This document shows, piece by piece, positions 19,801 to 31,806 of a stretch of DNA of 64,000 nt; positions within the stretch are counted from its first letter, which is position 1; each line of letters begins with the position of its first letter. The position numbers and the translations under genes are program-made. Below the pieces are notes generated by a model. The model had not been told where the DNA came from. It saw only the letters and a program-made list of their open reading frames with translations, and made no database searches. Source of the stretch: Jaltomata sinuosa (taxonomy: Eukaryota; Streptophyta; Magnoliopsida; Solanales; Solanaceae); the NCBI GenBank assembly GCA_003996215.1, contig QJPP01004105.1:1-64000 (forward strand), written 5' to 3'.

Positions 19801-19892
19801 TTAATTTCTTTTCCTTCTAATTCATAGACTTTCTTTTCTTAATTTCCTTGAAAGGCAAACAATTTCACTCATCAATTCTTGAATTATTTATT
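16860..19892. repeat. Tandem array of about 345-bp units derived from the glutaredoxin 3' end
   Basis: The phrase ATGACCTTG(A/G)TCT recurs near 17304, 17658, 17999, 18348, 18691, 19037, 19378 and 19723, a period of about 345 bp. A further partial unit lies left of a Stowaway insertion. Each unit also holds a variant of AATCAGGTAGATAAGGCTTGAGGAGTTGAATTA at about 17470, 17824, 18169, 18513, 18867, 19207 and 19556. In the last unit (19896) this same string is the final coding stretch and stop region of the glutaredoxin gene. The array is therefore a tandem amplification of the gene's last 10-11 codons plus downstream DNA. Alternate units resemble each other more (units at about 18310 and 19000; 18650 and 19340), suggesting a later dimer duplication. 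Confidence 0.88.
16996..17271. mobile_element. Stowaway-like MITE inside the tandem array
   Basis: A 276-bp AT-rich element with terminal inverted repeats beginning CTCCTTCCGGATCA and ending GGTCTGAAGGGAG is flanked by TA on both sides (16994-16995 and 17272-17273), as expected of Stowaway/Tc1-mariner miniature elements. It interrupts a repeat unit of the 345-bp array, so it inserted after the array began to form. A related element lies at 59829-60107. Confidence 0.8.
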
Positions 19893-20195
19893 TTAATCAG
19901 GTAGATAAGGCTTGAGGAGTTGAATTAGGGATCCTTTGAGGTGAAGAGACATAACTTCATTTGTTGATCCTACTAACTTACCCCCTATGAAAACTGCTGG
20001 AACTGAGGCATTACAACCCATCCTCATAAGAGCTTTTTCCATATCCTTTCCATCAGAATCATGATCAAGTTCATGCACATATGGATCAACACCAAGATCT
20101 CGAAATAGTATAGTGACCGCGTAGCATAAACAACACGTACTCTTGCTAAAGATCACTACCCCGTGCTCTGATGCCATTCGTTGTACCTTGTCCAT
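19893..20195 (-). CDS. CC-type (ROXY class) glutaredoxin, CCLC active site, 100 aa
   Basis: An intronless 100-residue glutaredoxin with active site Cys-Cys-Leu-Cys at about residues 21-24, the VPAVFIGGK glutathione-binding loop near 65-73 and the GS(T)NEVM segment after it. The CC-type class is land-plant specific. These proteins act in nucleus and cytosol, bind TGA bZIP factors and affect development, nitrogen signalling and jasmonate or redox responses. The C-terminus ends Lys-Pro-Tyr-Leu-Pro-Asp and lacks the ALWL-type tail of many ROXYs, as do several S-type members. The ATG at 20195 gives the normal family length. The last codons and 3' flank are the source of the tandem array on its left. 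Confidence 0.93.
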   Translation of the reverse strand: MDKVQRMASEHGVVIFSKSTCCLCYAVTILFRDLGVDPYVHELDHDSDGKDMEKALMRMGCNASVPAVFIGGKLVGSTNEVMSLHLKGSLIQLLKPYLPD

Positions 20196-21035
20196 TTTCT
20201 TGATGATTAAGTCGTGAAAGAATCGTTTTATGCCCTTGGAATAACAACAACGACTAGCAATACGATGAAATATGAATTAAAATGGTGGTAGGGATAGATC
20301 TTCAGAAATTAGGGTTTTATCGACACTAGATGGAATCAAACTGTCCGACTCTCAATTGCTATTTATGTTGGTTTTGTTAAGCTTTTAGGTAAGCCCTTTT
20401 GAAAGCTCTAGTAGGTAGAGAAGATAGATTGTTACGAGCTATATTTGATATTTAGGTACTTGGGAAAGCTTGTCAAAAAATAGGGGTAAATGGAGGTATT
20501 TTTTAGTTTACCATCGGATCTAAGTTCAACAGAACTTGAACATCGACCCGATGGTTAATAATTTGATGCTAGAAGAGATGAAGGAAGAAACAAATAGCAA
20601 GAGAAAAAAAACTTGAGAAATATTAGGGTTAATTTTTTTAAGAGGTTGCTTGGAAATGGAGGGTTTTCATTGCTACACTATTTATAAAAGAAAAAAAAAA
20701 TGGAACATCTAAAAAATGAAAGTGGAGTTCTCTATCTTAATTGTAAAGATTCAAAAGATGGTGTGCTTTTTTTTATTCTCTTAATTAAATAAATAAAAGA
20801 AGAAGAAGACAATTTTAATAAATAAATAAAAGAAGAGAATTTTGATAAAAATAAAAAATAAAATAAATAGATACTGTTTCATTCCACAAACTTTGAGCAA
20901 GTTGGAGGATAGTACATATATTCTATTTAGTCATGCACTTTTTTGAATAGAATCTTTTTGGTGATAAAGGGCTTATTTGAACCACCTAAAAATATATACC
21001 TACATGCACTTTCCATATAACTATACTGTTTTGGA
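20196..21035. other. Upstream region of glutaredoxin 1 and intergenic DNA
   Basis: Presumed promoter and 5' UTR for the leftward-transcribed glutaredoxin. I see no convincing TATA box. The stretch contains AT-rich runs (20680-20870, many AAATAAAT repeats) and no ORF with recognisable content. Confidence 0.4.
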
Positions 21036-21039
21036 CTGT

Positions 21040-21160
21040 TTTTTGCTTGAGTCGGAGGTCTATTGAAAACAATCTCTTATCTCTAAAGTAGTAGTATGGT
21101 CTGTGTATACTCTACCTTTCTCTGACTCCACATTGTGGGATGTTGTTGTTGTTGTTGTAC
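21040..21160 (+). mobile_element. TS-SINE / RTE-type 3' tail ending in (TTG)n
   Basis: From GAGTCGGAGGTCTATTG through GGTCTGTGTATACTCTACC to GTTGTTGTTGTTGTT. The same signature appears at 33735 and 36168. It is the 3' end shared by the tobacco TS SINE and RTE LINEs of Solanaceae, which end in TTG repeats. Only the 3' portion is recognisable. Confidence 0.7.
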
Positions 21161-24100
21161 TTTCCATATAACTTTTTGATACACAGTTAGATATCTCTAT
21201 AACAACATTTCAGTATAACGATTAAATTTTCTTTGAAATCGATTCTTCATTATGTTAAATTATATTTTTTCTATAATAACATTCATTTTAACAATTAATA
21301 ATATTCGGATAAAACGATACATTTATAGAGAAATTTAACGGTAACAAATAAATAGATGTTCATCAATTATAGTCATATATAATTTCACGAGGAAAAAGGC
21401 TACTGATATATTTACCTTCTTTTTATATTCATACTCTTTGTAATTTTGTATATTTTTTGTTTTGAACAACTAAAATAAATTTAAACGTCAAATATAAATA
21501 TTCACATATAACAACATCTCACTATATAGAGCAGTCATAAAACTTTTCGATAAATGTTGTCACTAGGAGAGAGGTTTGATTGTATAAAAAGTTCTCTAGA
21601 CAACGTGGACACAAAACTGGCCGTGCAAAGATTAAAATATATTATAAAAGTTTTTTTATTCTTGAAGATGCATTATAATTATTATTATTTATATAATATA
21701 ATGTGTAGTCAATTTTTTGAGATTCTTTTCCCAATATTCTTGGATTATATTCTCATGCTCGAATATATAGCAAAGAATTGAAAAGTTTTTTGGTGGCTTT
21801 TGATTCTTTCTCTTGTGTCCACTTCCAACTTGAGTTATTCTACACACACAAAAAAAAATGATCAATGGCCGTACACTTGTATTCAGTGGCGAAGTCAAAA
21901 CTTTCGCTAAGAATGTTCAAAAATTAAACATATATGTACGAAAATTAATTTGTGACTTATACTTTGTATAATTTTTTATATCCATGTTGATGTTGTGGTT
22001 CCTTCCGATCCGTTCCCAGGTTGGGTTAGGGGGACATCTGTGTGATTGCCTTCGCGATCAAGGGGCTAAGTGACTCTCGAAAGTGATTTTCTGTATCGCG
22101 TCAAGAGAAATGACATAGATAAGATTCTTGCTTAAAGAGTTTTATTATCGAATTGATCTCGCGTACAGTATAATTTTTCAACAAAGAGTGTTTAACTAAC
22201 CACTCTTAACTGTATGTGGTTACGTCAATGTTTGTACATACACTAGTAGTGTGTATGTGAGGCAAATGCAAGTTTTTAACCTAATTTGGAGGCATAACAT
22301 ATATACCTAATCTTCCACGTGAGTTAAAGATCAGGTTAATTAGCTAATTAATTAAGTTGTTACTCTCTTCGTCTCATTTGATGTGAAGGTGTTGAGTAGC
22401 CATAAAGTTTAACAAAATAACATAAGAAGACACGTGTACATGGTCCATGATCGCAGAAAATTAAAGGAACTAGAGTTGACCAAGATATGATATACCGATC
22501 GTGTGAGCTCATTCGTGATCGCGAAGAAGACCTTATCAGTATAAAATGAATATTGTTGATATTTAGATCATATTTTTATCAATTTTTGGCAAAGAATAGC
22601 TTGTGGATGATTCATTTTTGGAGTGTTTTCGACCGAAATCATTAAGGTAATGATTCTCTAACGCCCTATAATGATTATATTTGAATTTGGAGGATTTTAA
22701 GCCATGGAGGCATGGAATCATGTAATTCAAGTGTTAAAGTTGGGAATTTTTAACCTAGTTTCTAAACTAGAAAATTAGGAATTTAGCCTAGTAAATATAT
22801 CAAAATTGAAACTTGATTATAGATTTGAACTCACAAGCTTATGGATAATGTGTCCCATGTTAATTTGTGTCTACTTATTCAAACGATATACATTTTATGA
22901 AACACATTCGTGTAATGAGTAAAAGAAAATATAACTATGACAAATACATGTCATTTTGCTGAATAATATAGGTCTTTAAAGCTGCAAAGTTGATATCTTT
23001 ATAATTGCATTGTTCTGCTATATAGATCGAGAAAAAATGCTTAAATTACATCTCATCCGAGAGAAGTTATTGTCAATAAAATACTAACCAAGCAATTGCT
23101 ATAGAAAGATCAAATTCAAGTAGATAAAAATGTAAATAAGTGAGTTTTTATGTAGTGAAGAAACTTTATTAAGTAAGTATTTTTTCCAAAGAATTAGTAT
23201 CTTCTAAAAGGTATGTGAAAGGTCAAAAGGACACTTATTATGAATCAGAGGTACTAAATTCTTAATTAATGTTCCAAAGTAGTTTTAATAGGTGTGTAAA
23301 GAGATTTAAAATTTTAAAAATAAATAAATCAATGTAGTGTAACTTTAATTCGGTGCAATTTCGAGATAATCTGTCAATGATTTCTACTCTTCTCTTTTTT
23401 CTAAACCTGCTCATTTTTTCAAGCAATTCATACTTATGCAATTCCCATTAAGTAATTTAATTAATTTGCCTATATATATTGTTTATTTTTAACTTTACAG
23501 TTCTGTAAAAGAATATTAAACTTTTTTTAAAAGAATAATGGTCATCATAAAGTTCATTAAGCAGAATATTGACCTTATTAAAAATCAAATGAACTAACAA
23601 TGTCATATTTTATTTATCAAATAGAATTATAGTTTTTTGTTATTTGGGAATTTTAAATTTTTTATTTCTTCATTTATGGTGAAATGGACTACATATTACT
23701 CTATTACTCTATTAGTTTACAAATTCTTATCATGCCTTTTTATGATTTGATTTTGTTGAATTCTGAACGTCATAACTCAATGTTTAATTTCTTAAGTTGT
23801 AATTGTTTTCAAACTTTTAATTCATTAAATTATCATTGAAAAGATTTATTTATTTTCTTAAATATGTTTATGGCAAATTGCTTGCAGACCCCTTTTTTTT
23901 TCTTAAACTTTTGCTAAAAAAGTTTAGCCTGCTTGCAATAGAAGTATTGATAATTACCAACTACAAAATTAAACCTTCACAAATTAATAGATACTTACTC
24001 ATTATAAAGTAAACAAAAGACATATCAATTTTTTCTTTACGTAAAGTAGAAACAACCCAAGAATATTTGAATGCTAAAACTAAAATATTACATGCTAGGA

Positions 24101-25734
24101 AAATAATATATGTGTCTAAAACTTTTTTGTACAACTATATATAATAATTGTGCCGTTAAAAATAAATTTGTGTCAAAAATTCTTAAAACCTAATAAGAAG
24201 AAGCAAAGTTGATTCTGATGGCTAATCGAATTATAAACTTCAACAACTCTAGATACTTCCCTCCTCAGTAATTGTTGTTTTTCTTGCAAAAACAAAGGAA
24301 AAAGATGAAAATTGACAAATTAAATTGATATCATAGCCCATAAAAATGGTGAGTAAGAATTAAGAAATCCTTTCTTGCCTTTTTATAGCTATTTTTTAAT
24401 TTGCATTCCTTGAATCTTCCCATTCATGTATTTACTACTTCTAATTAATTAGTCTATATTTTATTGCTCAATGCAACTCTTCCGATTCTCCTATTTATTT
24501 AGCAATAAAAAGTAAGTAAAGTTGTAATGTAAATTATAAAGGGCCATTTTTAATTCAATGCAGGGTTTAAAATAAATTGAATACCAAGACATTGAATAGG
24601 TATAGAAAATTGAAAAAGAATTTTATGGAAATTAAAAAGAAACCAAAGTATTGAATAGAGTGGAAGTTTAGGAAGATGAAAAGCATTCTAAGACATTGAG
24701 GCTGCAGTAATTGTGTAGATTATGAAGGGTCATTTCGTTGATTCAATGAAGGGTTAAAAATTCATAACTATATTCATGCAATTTAAATATTATAATTTAA
24801 TTAAATTAGATATTTTATTTATTATATTTTTAGTGTAGGGGTAAAATGGTAATCCAACTTTTTACTTTAATAATATGATATGATCTGTTTATGTAATTTT
24901 AATTAGGTTGACTTTTATGATTTATTTTGACATTTTAAAAAATCATGAAAATGAACCGACTAACCTAATTTAACGTGTTATTTAATCTTTTGAATATATC
25001 GGTGCCATTGAAGGTCATTTGATTGGAGAATTTGATAGTTCTAGGTTAGAAAATTTGATCGACTTCGAAGTGAGTGAGATTTTAACTTCTAGCTTCTTCT
25101 TTTTTTATAAAAGCATGTTTTGAACTTACATTACTACTTCCAAATGCATGCATAGTATGTTGGGACAAACACGTGCTCGGTCATTTACAATATGACTATG
25201 TTGGGGCGAACGCGTGCTAGGTCATTTACATATATGACTATGTCATGACATTATTAAGACTTAAAAGCATGATTTAGTTGTGTTTTTTTACAAACTAAGC
25301 ATGACATATCTTAGAGTTGCACTATCAAATCATGCTAGGAATATTTGACATTAATGTTACATGGATTGGTTGAGATGGTCTTATAAGGCAATGATCTAAT
25401 AATGTGATTACATGTATTGTTTGTTGTATAGATGTTAGTTGTCTGAGTTGATATCGATATCAAATTATACGGTATATCGGATCCCAGTATTCATGTAGGC
25501 TGGTGAATGTAGGTTGTTGGATCTTCAATTTCGTCCATGAGGATCCATTGTTGTAGGTCTAGTGGATCCCCAGTATCCATAAGGGTGCATATGATTTCAG
25601 TCTAGTGGATTACATGGTATTAACAAGGGTACATGGATTGGACTGCTCGGTCTAGTGGTCCTAACCCATAAGGGCCCATGATTAGTTTTTTGATGCGGTT
25701 TGACTTGTACCTGCTTGTTACTTGTCTTAACTTT
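21161..25734. other. Gene-poor AT-rich intergenic DNA
   Basis: No supported gene in about 4.5 kb. Noted items: a decayed dispersed element starting GTGGCGAAGTCAAAAC near 21888; a short direct repeat pair around AATTCAATG(A/C)AGGGTT near 24550 and 24740; a tandem pair at 25155-25250 sharing (G/C)GTGCT(C/A)GGTCATTTACA; and a run of GGATCC-containing short repeats at 25470-25680 that is interrupted by the copia element. All ORFs here are short and without domain content. Confidence 0.5.
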
Positions 25735-26117
25735 TGTTGCGCTTTCTGATAATAATTGTTGCGAAAATATCGTTGGGTTAACTAGCACACAATCAACACA
25801 CAAAGAAAATAGAGAAGAAAAGTAACACAAGGATTTAACGAGGTTCGGCTAGGCCTAATCATCCAAGCAAAAGCAGAGAGAGTTTTCCACTATGAAAGAA
25901 GAGAAGTATACAATGTACAATCTGCTTTTAGAATTTCCAACTACAACCCTATATATAGACCCCAAGTAGTCACAAACCTATAAGGAAAAGTTTCTCCCAA
26001 TCCTATAAGGACTATACTTTCCTTTCCCAAATCCATTAGGACAAAAGGTTTCCTAAACCAATAGGGATTGTGAGTTTTCGAAAATATACAAGGGAAAAAT
26101 TCAAGACATAATTAACA
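25735..26117 (-). repeat. Copia 3' LTR (383 bp)
   Basis: The direct repeat partner of 28930-29332, with TG...CA termini within TGTT...AACA. It is about 20 bp shorter than the other LTR because of one indel near its left end; otherwise only a few differences are visible. Confidence 0.9.
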
Positions 26118-26199
26118 AATCTTCCCCTTGGCTTGAATTCTTTTCATCAACAGGAACAACATCTCTCCGCCTTGCTCTCAGCCCTTGAACGGGCTCATT

Positions 26200-26365
26200 G
26201 AGTATTACACACACCAATCAAGTCTAGGCCATGCCTAAACTTATTGGTCGGGACTCCCTTAGCCACCATTTCTGCCGGATTATCATGTGTAGACATTTTC
26301 TTCACATCAACAACCCCTTTGAAGTCGACTACCTTTTGTCCCTTTGGCAATGGACCAAACTTCTA
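26200..26365 (-). pseudogene. RNase H C-terminal remnant of copia pol
   Basis: After the TAG at 26363-26365, the same frame continues through a Pro-Leu-Pro-Lys-Gly segment that belongs at the start of the RT domain. It then passes without a break in frame into a His-Asp-Asn-Pro-Ala-Glu-Met segment typical of the very end of copia RNase H, stopping near 26203. Everything between, about 1.4-1.5 kb in complete relatives, is absent. Confidence 0.8.
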
Positions 26366-27970
26366 TGTTCGATTCTTGTGAAGTGACTCAATCTCTTCAC
26401 ACATAGTACCAATCCATCGATCTTCTGTTGAACTATAAATAGCTTCTGTATAGCTATTAGGCTCAAACACATCAATGGTCTCTGCAACTGACAAAGCAAA
26501 TTCCATAAAATCTGTATATCCAGAAAAATTTTCATCAACCACATTTGCAAACCTCTTTGGTCGGTTGATCACTCTCTTTTCTCTGCCTGTTGCAATGCTA
26601 TACGATTCTTGTTGCATAGGTGCATCAACATTATCATCATGATTAAGGTTTTCCACCTCCCCCACTTTTGAACTACTAGGCTGAGCTAGTGGATATTCAA
26701 TTTCTAGCTCTATGTGGTCACTGACACCACGATCTATTTCTGCTATTGCCTTCTCCTTCTGACTGTCCAGTGAAGCAGATTCATTGAATGTCACATCCCT
26801 ACTAATAATTAACCCTGGAGTCTTTTGATCTATGCACCACAGTCTGTAACCTTTCACTCCAGTTGCATACCCTAGAAATATGCACTTATTTGCCCTTGGC
26901 TCAAGTTTTCCATCCCTCACATGAGCATGAGCAGGACAACCAAATATCCTCAAATTTGAATAATCAGCAGGCGAACTGGACCAAACCTCAAAAGGAGTTT
27001 TGAACTCAATAGCTGTGGATGGAGATCTATTGACCAAATAACAAGTTGTATTGATTGCTTCAGCCCAAAAATTCTTGCTAACACATGAGTGTGAAAGCAT
27101 ACTTCGTGCCCTGTCACAAAGTGTTCTGTACATACGTTCTGCAACACCATTTTGTTGTGGTATTCCAACACAAGTGCGGTGTTTCACTATGCCCTTCTTG
27201 CTGCAAAACTCATTGAACTCTAAGTTGCAAAACTCCAATCCATTGTCAGTTCGAAGACGCTTGACTTTTCTTTCAGTCTGCCTCTCAACCATCGTCTTCC
27301 ATTTAACAAATGTCGGATATGCCTTATCTTTTGTTTTCAAAAAATACACCCATACCATTCTTGAGTAATCGTCAATCAAAGTCATAAAGTACCTGACACC
27401 ACTTTTGGAGGGAACTCTGTTTGGACCCCACAAGTCTGAATGTATATAATCTAACTTGTCTTTGGTCTTGTGCTCTGCCCTTTTGCTGAACTTTACCCTT
27501 GTTTTCTTACCAGACACACAATGTTCACAAAAATTCAAAGCTTGATTTTTGTACCCATCCAACAAATTTTGCTTGCTCAACAAAGACAATCTTTTGTCAC
27601 TCATGTGACCAAGCCGTAAGTGCCACAACTGAGACTGATTCGAATCACTCCTTCCAGAAGCTACAATTGCTTCCCCTTCAATTACACTGGCTTGAAGATA
27701 ATATAGTCTAGAATGTAGCTTACTTTTCATGAGTACCATGAAGAATTTACACACTTTAAGTATCCCATTCTCTGAGTGAAACTTATATCCTTGATCATCC
27801 AAAGTCGAAAGAGAAATAAAATTCTTTTTCATTCGAGGAACATGCCAACACTCAATATTTCTGATAATGCCATCGAACATTTTCAATTTGATGTTACCAA
27901 TCCCCTCTACCTCTAGTGGATTATCATCACCTAGGTAGACAGTCCCACTCGTCTGCTTGTAAGTTGCAAA
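26366..27970 (-). pseudogene. Copia integrase region of pol
   Basis: The open segment from 27886 to 26366 encodes the GAG-pre-integrase HHCC zinc site (His-X3-His ... Cys-X2-Cys, about residues 69-105), then the integrase core with the DDE triad (Asp in HSDLWG, Asp in RTDNG, Glu 36 residues later in GVAERM). The last part is the linker leading toward RT. The in-frame TGA at 27971-27973 separates it from the protease motif upstream, and the TAG at 26363-26365 ends it. In the full element this gene would integrate the DNA copy. Confidence 0.92.
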
Positions 27971-28880
27971 TCAGTTCTTGTGTGGAATCATGTGGAAAGT
28001 TGCACCAGAATCAAGAATCCAGAAATTATGCCTATGATCAGAACTCGCGGCATAAACTTCCCCTACATAGTCATTATCATCAGAATTTCTGCTAATGTCA
28101 ACAATATTTGCCGAGTAATCAACTTTCTGCTTCCCTCTTTTCTCCTTTAGCTTAGGACAATCTCTTTTGTAGTGACCTTGCTCCCCGCACTCATAGCAGT
28201 TATTCTTCCTTGCTCTAGACTTTGATCTGGCGTTGGACTTTTTCTTATTAAAGTCTTTTTGTTGTGTTCTTTCCCTACTCACAAGACCTTCGCCCTCAGT
28301 TCTGCTATCTAGAAAGCTCTTCTTCAACTCTTTTGATTTTAGTGCATTACTAACATCATCCAGTAAAATACTGTCTTTCCCATATAGCAATGTATCAGCA
28401 AAAGTATCATACGATGGTGGTAAAGAACATAACACGATCAAGGCCTGATCCTTACTCTCAATTTTGATATCTACGTTCTTCAAATCCATTATAATTGAAT
28501 TAAACTCATCAAGGTGAGTTTTAACCCGTGTACCTTCATACATCCGAAGATTGTACAACCTCTTTTTCAAGTAGAGGCGGTTTGTCAGCGATTTCTTAGA
28601 ATACAGATCTTCCAGCTTCTTTCATGTCGTTGCTGCAGATTTCTCTTCAACAATTTTCTGAAGAACGCTATCTATAACGCTAATGAAGATCGCACTCAAA
28701 GCCCTCTCCTTCAGGTCTGCCTTCTCTGACTCTTTTATCTCCTCTGGAAAAAGACTCCTCAATTGCTTTCCATAACCCTTGTAACACCAGGGATGATCTC
28801 ATTCTAATCTTCCATAGACTGAAACTATACCCCCCGTCGAATTTCTCTACTTCATACTTTGTTGAAGATGATGGAGACAT
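27971..28880 (-). pseudogene. Copia gag and protease start, frameshifted
   Basis: The polyprotein begins at ATG 28880 (66 open codons, with a Trp-Lys-Ile-Arg-Met gag motif), then changes frame before the 199-codon segment 28570-27971. That segment contains the gag retrotransposon region, a CCHC knuckle CYECGEQGHYKRDC and the protease active site Asp-Ser-Gly-Ala near its end. The segment ends in an in-frame TGA after which the frame continues into integrase. At least one frameshift and one nonsense codon make it a pseudogene. Confidence 0.9.
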
Positions 28881-28929
28881 CTTAACCCTTGACTATGTGT
28901 AGAAACCCTAACCTTGCTTTGATACCAAT

Positions 28930-29332
28930 TGTTGCGCTTTCTGATACCAATTTTTGAGATCTGATAACAATTGTTGCAGAAATATCGTTGGGTTAACTAG
29001 CACACAATCAACACATAAAGAAAATAGAGAAGAAAAGTAACACAAGGATTTAACGAGGTTCGGCTAGGCCTAATCCTCCAAGCAAAAGCAGAGAGAGTTT
29101 TCCACTATGAAAGAAGAGAAGTTTACAATGTACAATCTGCTTTAAGAATTCCCAACTACAACCCGATATATAGACCCCAAGTAGTCCCAAACCTATAAGG
29201 AAAAGGTTCTCCCAATCCTATAAGGACTATACTTTCCTTTCCCAAATCCATTAGGACAAAAGGTTTCCTAAACCAATAGGGATTGTGAGTTTCCTAAAAT
29301 ATACAAGAGAAAAATTCAAGACATAATTAACA
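28930..29332 (-). repeat. Copia 5' LTR (403 bp)
   Basis: The direct repeat partner of 25735-26117. It would contain the promoter and carries the primer site immediately adjacent on its left side. It has about 20 extra bases near 28945-28965. Confidence 0.9.
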
Positions 29333-29913
29333 ACTTCTTTATCATACTATACTAGATATATATCTTATTGTTGCTTTAATGCATCACTTTTGAAAGACTT
29401 GCTCTGAGGGACAAGACCGATCGGGTTCGATGATCTTATTGGGCTTAGGCTCTCCAAAATCGACTCTTCGAGGCGATAATATTCCATTTAAAGATTTTAG
29501 ATGAGATTATTACACTATTCAATACATATTAAAAGTAACCAAATTCTATGTATGTCTCTTTCCTCACAGAACAAATCCAAACAACTACCTATGAACCTAG
29601 CTTCATTGAAATAAATCCTTCTTCCGAGATTAGTGGCAAAGTCAAAAAATTCGTTAAGGATATTCAAGAGTGTTTAAATATTAGAGTAATATATACGTAT
29701 AAAATATAATACTATTTGATATTATTTGACTTATATACATTACATAACTTTCCAGCAAAAGAGTATTCAACTAACCATCCTTCGACATATATAACTACGC
29801 CCCATCTCTCCCTCCATCTTAGGGTTATGGGCAGTCAAAAGCAAAATTTTCAAGAAAATTAGTGTGTTGCATGAATATTTTTATGTCACTTTATTAAAGT
29901 GAGTCGAGGTATC

Positions 29914-29915
<2 letters not shown>
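29333..29915. other. Intergenic DNA with a decayed dispersed element
   Basis: No gene. From about 29625 (AGTGGCAAAGTCAAAAAATTC) to 29810 (ATCCTTCGACATATATAACTACGCC) the ends resemble a short dispersed element also seen in part near 21888 and 16340. No clear target duplication was found. Confidence 0.4.

Positions 29916-29999
<84 letters not shown>
29916..29999. repeat. (AT)42 microsatellite
   Basis: An uninterrupted alternating AT run of 84 bp between GTATCGA and GTCAAG. Tracts of this length are usually highly length-polymorphic and can extrude cruciforms. Confidence 0.98.
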
Positions 30000-30002
<3 letters not shown>

Positions 30003-30460
30003 AAGTTGGATAATGGAACCTCTTAGAGAAAAAGATTAATTTGTAAGATTCATATTGCATCAACACAAGAAAATATAGAATTAGCTATGGAATTTATCAA
30101 TAATTTTCAGCTAATCCATCTTATATAGCTCTTAACTAATTGAATTTTCTTATAATCCGTTGTTAATTCGTAGCTAAATGAGATTAACATGAGATTTTTA
30201 TTGTTTAATTTTAGAATTTTATCTGACGTTAATTCCTTATTTTCTAGTAGCGCATGAAATGACATCTGTTAACTTAGGGATAAGTTCTTGTCCATCTTTT
30301 AGCTTTGATGATTCCAAGAAGATGATAAGTTCTTCTTAGCTTCTCATGTATATTTTCTTTATAATATTCTTTTCCTCACTATTCAGAGGAAAAGATAAGA
30401 TATTCCTTCGAGTGACGGATTCAGAATTTAGAATTAAAAGGTTTTATCTTTTTAATATAC

Positions 30461-31454
30461 GTGTTGATTATTATTTTTTTACACACGATAAATTAACTTT
30501 TATCTTTAAGTGATTTTGGGCGCTCCTTGTCCTAGGCCCCACAAGTCTGGCTACCTTTGCGAATTTCCACTGCTTATTTTTGCGCTTTTGTTACTTAATT
30601 ACGTCGTGTCTTCTCGTACAAAAAGTTATTGCTAATACATTTGATATAGTTACTATCTTAGCCTCAATTGAAGAGTACATAAGGTCGATATGTACCCTTC
30701 AGTCTGAAATAAGCAAATGCGAAATCTCATATGTTTGAAAGGTAACTTGAATTAGCAGTCTATTGGACTGTGTAAATATATATGTGCATATGTGTTGATT
30801 CTTTTATCACACACAATACTAATTAACTTTTGTTCTTTCTAATTAAGTGAATTTTTCGGACGCTAGCTCCTTGTCCTAATAAGCCCCAGGAATTCAGTTA
30901 CCTTTGTGAATTTTCGCCGCTTATTTTCGCGCTTTTGATACTTAATTACATTGTGTCTTCTCGTACAAATAGTTGCTACTAATGCGTTTGATATAGTTAC
31001 AGTCTTAGGCCTCAATTAGCAGTCATAAGGCCGACATGTAATCTTCAGTCTGAAATAAGTAAATGCAGAATCTCGTATGTTTGAAAGGTAACATGAATTA
31101 GCAGTCGATTGAACTGTGTGAATATATATGTGCGTGTTGATTCTTTTCTCACACACGATTACTAATTAACTTTTCTTCTTTCTAACTAAGTGATTTTGGA
31201 CGCTAGCTCCTTGTCCTAAGCCCCAAGAATCCGATCACCTTTGTGAATTTTTGGCGCTCATATTTGAGCTATTGTTACTTAATTACATCGTGTACAAAAA
31301 GTTGTTGCTAATATGTTTGGTATAGCTATTGTGTGAGGCCTCAATTAGCAGTCATAAGGCCGATATGTACTCTTTAATCTGAAATACGTATATGCAGAAT
31401 CTTGTCGGTTTGAAAGGTGTATAACTTGAATTAGTATAGTTAGACTGTGTGACC
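30461..31454. repeat. Three tandem copies of an about 330-bp repeat
   Basis: Copies start at about 30461, 30792 and 31134 at GTGTTGATT. Each contains CGCTCCTTGTCCTA-type and TAATTACATCGTGT-type segments, the phrase CAGTCTGAAATA(A/C)G and ends near GACTGTGTG. Similarity is about 80-90 percent by eye. There is no ORF and no family I recognise. Confidence 0.82.
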
Positions 31455-31806
31455 TATTATTAATTCACTCGTTAGGTCTCCATATATAATTGATTTGAAG
31501 GACTGAAATTAAAGTCAATGGGAGGAATCTTATCAACCTTAGAGCTTTGCTTTCGATGCCTCACAGCTATTCAGACACAATTATTGACCAATCATATTTT
31601 TTTTTAAGGCTCGGAATAAGAGGTTTCAGCTTTTCGGAATATTTAATATGACTAATAAAAATATTTTGTGTCCCTTTTAAATCATATAATAACATGCAAG
31701 ACTTTGAAAAGTTATTATTTTTTTATCTTAGTTCATGTTAGACCTTCAATATGAAAGTTGTTGATGAGTAATTTACTTATGCATATATAAGAAAGATAGT
31801 CTAGGT

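Larger units (their letters stand above)
25735..29332 (-). mobile_element. Ty1-copia LTR retrotransposon with RT/RNase H deletion
   Basis: Two direct LTRs (25735-26117 and 28930-29332) flank gag and part of pol on the minus strand. LTR ends are TGTT...AACA. The primer site TGGTATCAAAGC lies just inside the 5' LTR (about 28916-28927) and a polypurine tract AAGGGGAAGA just inside the 3' LTR (about 26122-26131). Flanks ACTTT and ACTTC resemble an imperfect 5-bp target duplication. The internal part is only 2.8 kb because the RT and most of RNase H are missing. Gag has a frameshift and pol has two stop codons. It is related to the Tnt1 group by integrase content. It is non-autonomous and fairly young given the LTR similarity. 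Confidence 0.93.

Noticed and set aside
16860..19892. Centromeric or generic satellite DNA
   Set aside because: Units are colinear with the 3' end of the adjacent glutaredoxin gene, which explains their origin. There are only about eight units.
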